Source: Chloroflexota bacterium
GTDB lineage: Bacteria; Chloroflexota; Dehalococcoidia; UBA2979
Direction: 5' to 3'
DNA: 8,135 bases
NCBI GenBank assembly: GCA_027592975.1
Contig: JAQCJS010000037.1
Span: 1 to 8,135 of the forward strand
The translations under genes and the position numbers were made by a program. Shown here in pieces: positions 6,044 to 8,135 of the stretch. Below the pieces are notes generated by a model. It made no database searches, was not told where the DNA came from, and saw only the letters and a list, made by a program, of their open reading frames with translations. Every line of letters begins with the position of its first letter. Within the stretch, counting starts at the first letter, position 1.

Positions 6044-7594
6044 TTAGACCTCCCAGCCGTGGCGCAGCACCCAGGTGTCCTTGCTGCCGCCGCCCTGCGA
6101 CGAGTTGACGATGTATGAGCGCGGGTCGGAGGCGACGCGGGTCAGCCCGCCCGGAAGCACCCACGAGGACGATCCAGTGATGACGAACGGGCGCAGATCC
6201 GCGCGCCGCGGCTCCAGCCGCGTGCCGTTGAACGAGGGGATCGTGCTGAACTCCTGCAGCGGCTGCGCGATGTAGCCGGCGGGGTTGCGGCGCACGCGAT
6301 CACGCGCAGCCTCGATCTCCGCGGCCGTGGACTGCGGGCCGATGACGATGCCGTAGCCGCCGGAGCCGTTCGCGGGCTTCACCACCAGGTCGCCGAGGTG
6401 CTCGATCATGTGGGCGAGATCCTCGGGCTGCGATCCGACCCAGGTGTCCACGTTCGGGATGATCGGCTCTTCGCCCAGGAAGTAGCGGATCACGTCCGGG
6501 ATGAAGCGGTAGACCACCTTGTCGTCCGCGATCCCGTTCCCGACGGCGTTCACGATCGTGACCTGTCCGCTGCGGTAGGCGTCCACCAGACCCGCGACGC
6601 CCAGCACCGAGTCCGCGCGGAACGCGACCGGATCCAGGAAGTCGTCGTCCACGCGGCGGTAGATGACGTGGACGCGCTCCAGCCCCGTGGTCGCCCGCAG
6701 GTACACCCGCTGGTCGTGGACGATCAGATCGCGCCCCTCCACCAACTCGATGCCCATCTGGCGGGCGAGGAAGGAGTGCTCGAAGTAGGCGGAGTTCTGC
6801 GAACCGGGCGTCAGGATGACCGCGCGCGTATCCTCCGCGGTGATCCCGTCCGGCCGCACCGCCACCAGCATCTCCAGCAGCCGGTCCGGGTAGTCGTCCA
6901 CCGGCGCCACGTTGCCCGCGGGGAACAGGTCCGGCACCGCGTTGAGCATCGTGCGGCGGTTCTCCAGCACGTACGACACCCCGGACGGCGTCCGCAGGTT
7001 GTCCTCCAGCACGCGGTAGACGCCCTCCCGGTCGCGGATGAGGTCGATCCCTGCGATGTGCGCGTACACGCCCAGTGGCGGCACGAAGCCCATCGCGCGG
7101 AGGTTGAACCCCTCGGACTGGCCAAGGACATCCAGCGGCACGACGCCGTCGGTCACGCAGCGCTGATCGGTGTAGATGTCGGCAAGGAAGCGGTTGAGCG
7201 CGGCGACGCGCTGCACCAGCCCGGCTTCGAGGATCGCCCACTCGTCCGGGTCGATCACGCGCGGGATCAGGGAGAACGGGAAGATGCGCTCCGTGCCTGC
7301 CTCGTCCTGGTAGACGGTGAAGGTCACGCCGCCGTTGAGCTGATCCAGGTCGGCCGCGGCCTGCCTCGCGAGGAAGTCCGCGGGCGTCCACCGCGCGAGT
7401 CGCGCGGCGAGAGAGGCGTACTTCCGGCGGACACTCCCGTCTCGCTCGAACATCTCGTCCGGCCCGAGCAGATGCGGGTAGTCGCGCAGCAGATCGCCGG
7501 GCACCGCCACCACCGTCTCCATCCCCGCGGGTAGGCCCCGTGACTGGGTGATCGCATCGTAGTCTCCCGCAGCGACATTTCGGGATGATTTCAT
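6044..7594 (-). CDS. Circularly permuted ATP-grasp amide ligase, first gene of the operon
   Basis: A predicted cytosolic ATP-dependent carboxylate-amine/thiol ligase of the circularly permuted ATP-grasp type (DUF404/DUF407). It would join an acid to an amine through an acyl-phosphate; the substrates are unknown. The 516-residue length fits the family. Markers: LGPDEMFERDGSVR (43-56, usually YDEMF), GVYRVLEDNLRTPSGVSYVL (191-210), LTPGSQNSAYFEHSFLA (261-277), VIYRRVDDDFLDP (310-322), NAVGNGIADDKVVY (349-362), IRYFLGEEPI (369-378), the lysine and glycine-rich ATP loop VVKPANGSGGYGIVIG (404-419), DLRPFVI (466-472) and NSSQGGGSKDTWVL (497-510). All expected nucleotide- and metal-binding blocks are present. 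The start is less sure than the rest: neither the ATG at 7594 nor Met25 at 7522 has a good SD. The last codons (TGG GAG GTC) double as the alpha-E SD. The cognate peptidase/transferase is the transglutaminase downstream. Confidence 0.93.
   Translation of the reverse strand: MKSSRNVAAGDYDAITQSRGLPAGMETVVAVPGDLLRDYPHLLGPDEMFERDGSVRRKYASLAARLARWTPADFLARQAAADLDQLNGGVTFTVYQDEAGTERIFPFSLIPRVIDPDEWAILEAGLVQRVAALNRFLADIYTDQRCVTDGVVPLDVLGQSEGFNLRAMGFVPPLGVYAHIAGIDLIRDREGVYRVLEDNLRTPSGVSYVLENRRTMLNAVPDLFPAGNVAPVDDYPDRLLEMLVAVRPDGITAEDTRAVILTPGSQNSAYFEHSFLARQMGIELVEGRDLIVHDQRVYLRATTGLERVHVIYRRVDDDFLDPVAFRADSVLGVAGLVDAYRSGQVTIVNAVGNGIADDKVVYRFIPDVIRYFLGEEPIIPNVDTWVGSQPEDLAHMIEHLGDLVVKPANGSGGYGIVIGPQSTAAEIEAARDRVRRNPAGYIAQPLQEFSTIPSFNGTRLEPRRADLRPFVITGSSSWVLPGGLTRVASDPRSYIVNSSQGGGSKDTWVLRHGWEV
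6047..6054 (-). promoter_or_regulatory. SD of alpha-E inside the ATP-grasp gene
   Basis: The minus strand reads GGGAGGTC, then TAA (ATP-grasp stop), GG and ATG. The SD is built into the last sense codons of the upstream gene, with 5 nt to the start. It fixes the alpha-E start at 6041 and implies coupled translation. Confidence 0.8.
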
Positions 7595-7656
7595 CCAGAT
7601 CGAGGCGCATCAGTGGGTATGCTGCCCCGGGAAGCCGGAGCCGGAGTGGAGGCGTC
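7595..7656. promoter_or_regulatory. 62-bp divergent promoter region between the ATP-grasp operon and the second LLM gene
   Basis: Both the minus-strand operon and the plus-strand LLM gene must be started from here or nearby. On the plus strand TATGCT (7618-7623), four of six matches to a -10 box, lies 33 bp before the ATG; no -35 is recognisable. On the minus strand I see neither a clear -10 nor an SD ahead of the ATG at 7594. No strong inverted repeat is present. Confidence 0.4.
7648..7652 (+). promoter_or_regulatory. Ribosome binding site of the second LLM gene
   Basis: GGAGG ends 4 nt before the ATG at 7657, whose translation begins MRFGVNLLNF, a normal strand-1 start for the family. Confidence 0.75.
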
Positions 7657-8135
7657 ATGAGATTCGGGGTCAACCTGTTGAACTTCGGGCCGGGCGTCTC
7701 GGCGGAGTCCATCGGCCGCTGGGGGCAGGTGGTGGAGGGGATCGGCTACCACGGCATCTTCATCTCCGACCACGTCGCCATCACGCCCAGCGTCGCGCCG
7801 CGCTACCCGGAGCCGTACTTCGATGCGCTGATCACGCTGTCCTACCTGGCCGCTCAGACGAAGCGGGTCGACCTGGGCACCACGGTGATCGTGCTGCCGT
7901 ACCGGCACCCGGTGCTGCTGGCGCACCACGTCGCCAACCTGGACCTGCTGAGCGGCGGCCGTGCGATCCTGGGCGTGGATATTATCTGCACCGGGGACGA
8001 GTTCGCCGTCGTCGGTGCGCGCCACGATCGGCGCGGCGCCTGGTCGGACGACGTGCTGGAGGCGCTCCGTGCGCTGTGGACCGGCAGCGGCGAGGTGACG
8101 CACCACGGCAAGTACATCCAGTTCGATCGCGTCTC
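7657..8135 (+). CDS. LLM-class F420/flavin-dependent oxidoreductase, 3'-truncated by the window
   Basis: The first 159 residues of a luciferase-like TIM-barrel oxidoreductase; no stop is reached before the window ends, and family members are about 280-330 residues. Visible family features are MRFGVNLLNF (1-10), VVEGIGYHGIFISDHV (25-40), YFDALITLSYLAAQTKRVDLGT (54-75), VIVLPYRHPVLLAHHVANLDLLSGGRA (77-103) and WSDDVLEALRALWTG (129-143) before HHGKYIQF (149-156). This pattern is typical of the F420-dependent LLM subfamilies and differs clearly from the complete LLM protein at 1504-2526, so the two are not recent duplicates. The loop after GGRAILGV reads DIICTGDEF where relatives usually have a form such as GVGWLRDEF: the glycines and tryptophan are gone and a cysteine is present. 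It is divergent from the ATP-grasp operon. The cofactor is inferred and the substrate unknown. Confidence 0.88.
   Translation, partial: MRFGVNLLNFGPGVSAESIGRWGQVVEGIGYHGIFISDHVAITPSVAPRYPEPYFDALITLSYLAAQTKRVDLGTTVIVLPYRHPVLLAHHVANLDLLSGGRAILGVDIICTGDEFAVVGARHDRRGAWSDDVLEALRALWTGSGEVTHHGKYIQFDRV

Noticed and set aside
4887..6047. Plus-strand open frame of 386 codons opposite the alpha-E and transglutaminase genes
   Set aside because: It lies antisense to two well-supported genes, spans their junction and shows biased composition without recognisable domains.
6398..7534. Plus-strand open frame of 378 codons opposite the ATP-grasp gene
   Set aside because: Its valine-, arginine- and histidine-rich composition mirrors the codons of the opposite gene; no SD or motif.
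6300..7712. Minus-strand 470-codon frame overlapping the ATP-grasp gene and crossing the divergent spacer
   Set aside because: It is a glycine/arginine-rich off-frame translation of the ATP-grasp gene; the true frame holds every family motif.
4269..8135. Joint role of the ATP-grasp operon and the neighbouring LLM gene in F420 tail glutamylation
   Set aside because: Tempting because ATP-grasp ligases form amides and LLM proteins can use F420, but the genes are divergent, and F420 tail glutamylation is known to use a different family (CofE/FbiB).

Overview
The window is bacterial, strongly GC-rich, with mostly G or C at third codon positions and clear Shine-Dalgarno (SD) sites ahead of most genes. 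It is a compact, ordinary-looking chromosomal segment: seven protein genes, two of them cut by the window edges. I see no RNA gene, insertion sequence, CRISPR array or phage gene. Two luciferase-like (LLM) flavin/F420 oxidoreductases, a one-chain 3-oxoacid CoA-transferase and a circularly permuted ATP-grasp operon would suit a GC-rich Chloroflexota (Thermomicrobia or SAR202-like) or an Actinomycetota. That is inference from gene content; nothing here fixes the taxon.

Left part (1-2526). The 3' two thirds of a 14-helix-type MFS exporter is followed 27 bp later, on the same strand, by a small ElaA/YjcF-like GNAT acetyltransferase, probably in the same transcript. They converge on a complete LLM oxidoreductase on the minus strand, with only 22 bp between the stop codons.

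Middle (2527-4268). A 121-bp divergent spacer holds a -10-like box for the LLM gene and an 8-bp inverted repeat that could be an operator. The plus-strand gene is a 476-residue CoA-transferase that carries the alpha and beta halves of a SCOT-type enzyme in one chain. It is followed by a 190-bp non-coding stretch with G-runs, a weak hairpin and a short tandem repeat, where transcription from both sides must end.

Right part (4269-7594, minus strand). This is a tight three-gene operon, in transcription order: circularly permuted ATP-grasp ligase, alpha-E protein, transglutaminase-like cysteine protease. The stop codons lie in or beside the next gene's ribosome binding site, which indicates translational coupling. 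The set is a known conserved cluster, predicted to make and/or cut peptide-type bonds but, to my knowledge, with no defined product. The Anbu proteasome-like peptidase that often accompanies it is absent from the downstream end. This operon is the most interesting item in the window.

Right edge (7657-8135). Divergently from the operon, a second LLM oxidoreductase of a different subfamily begins and runs off the window. Its usual glycine/tryptophan loop is replaced by an unusual hydrophobic and cysteine-containing sequence.
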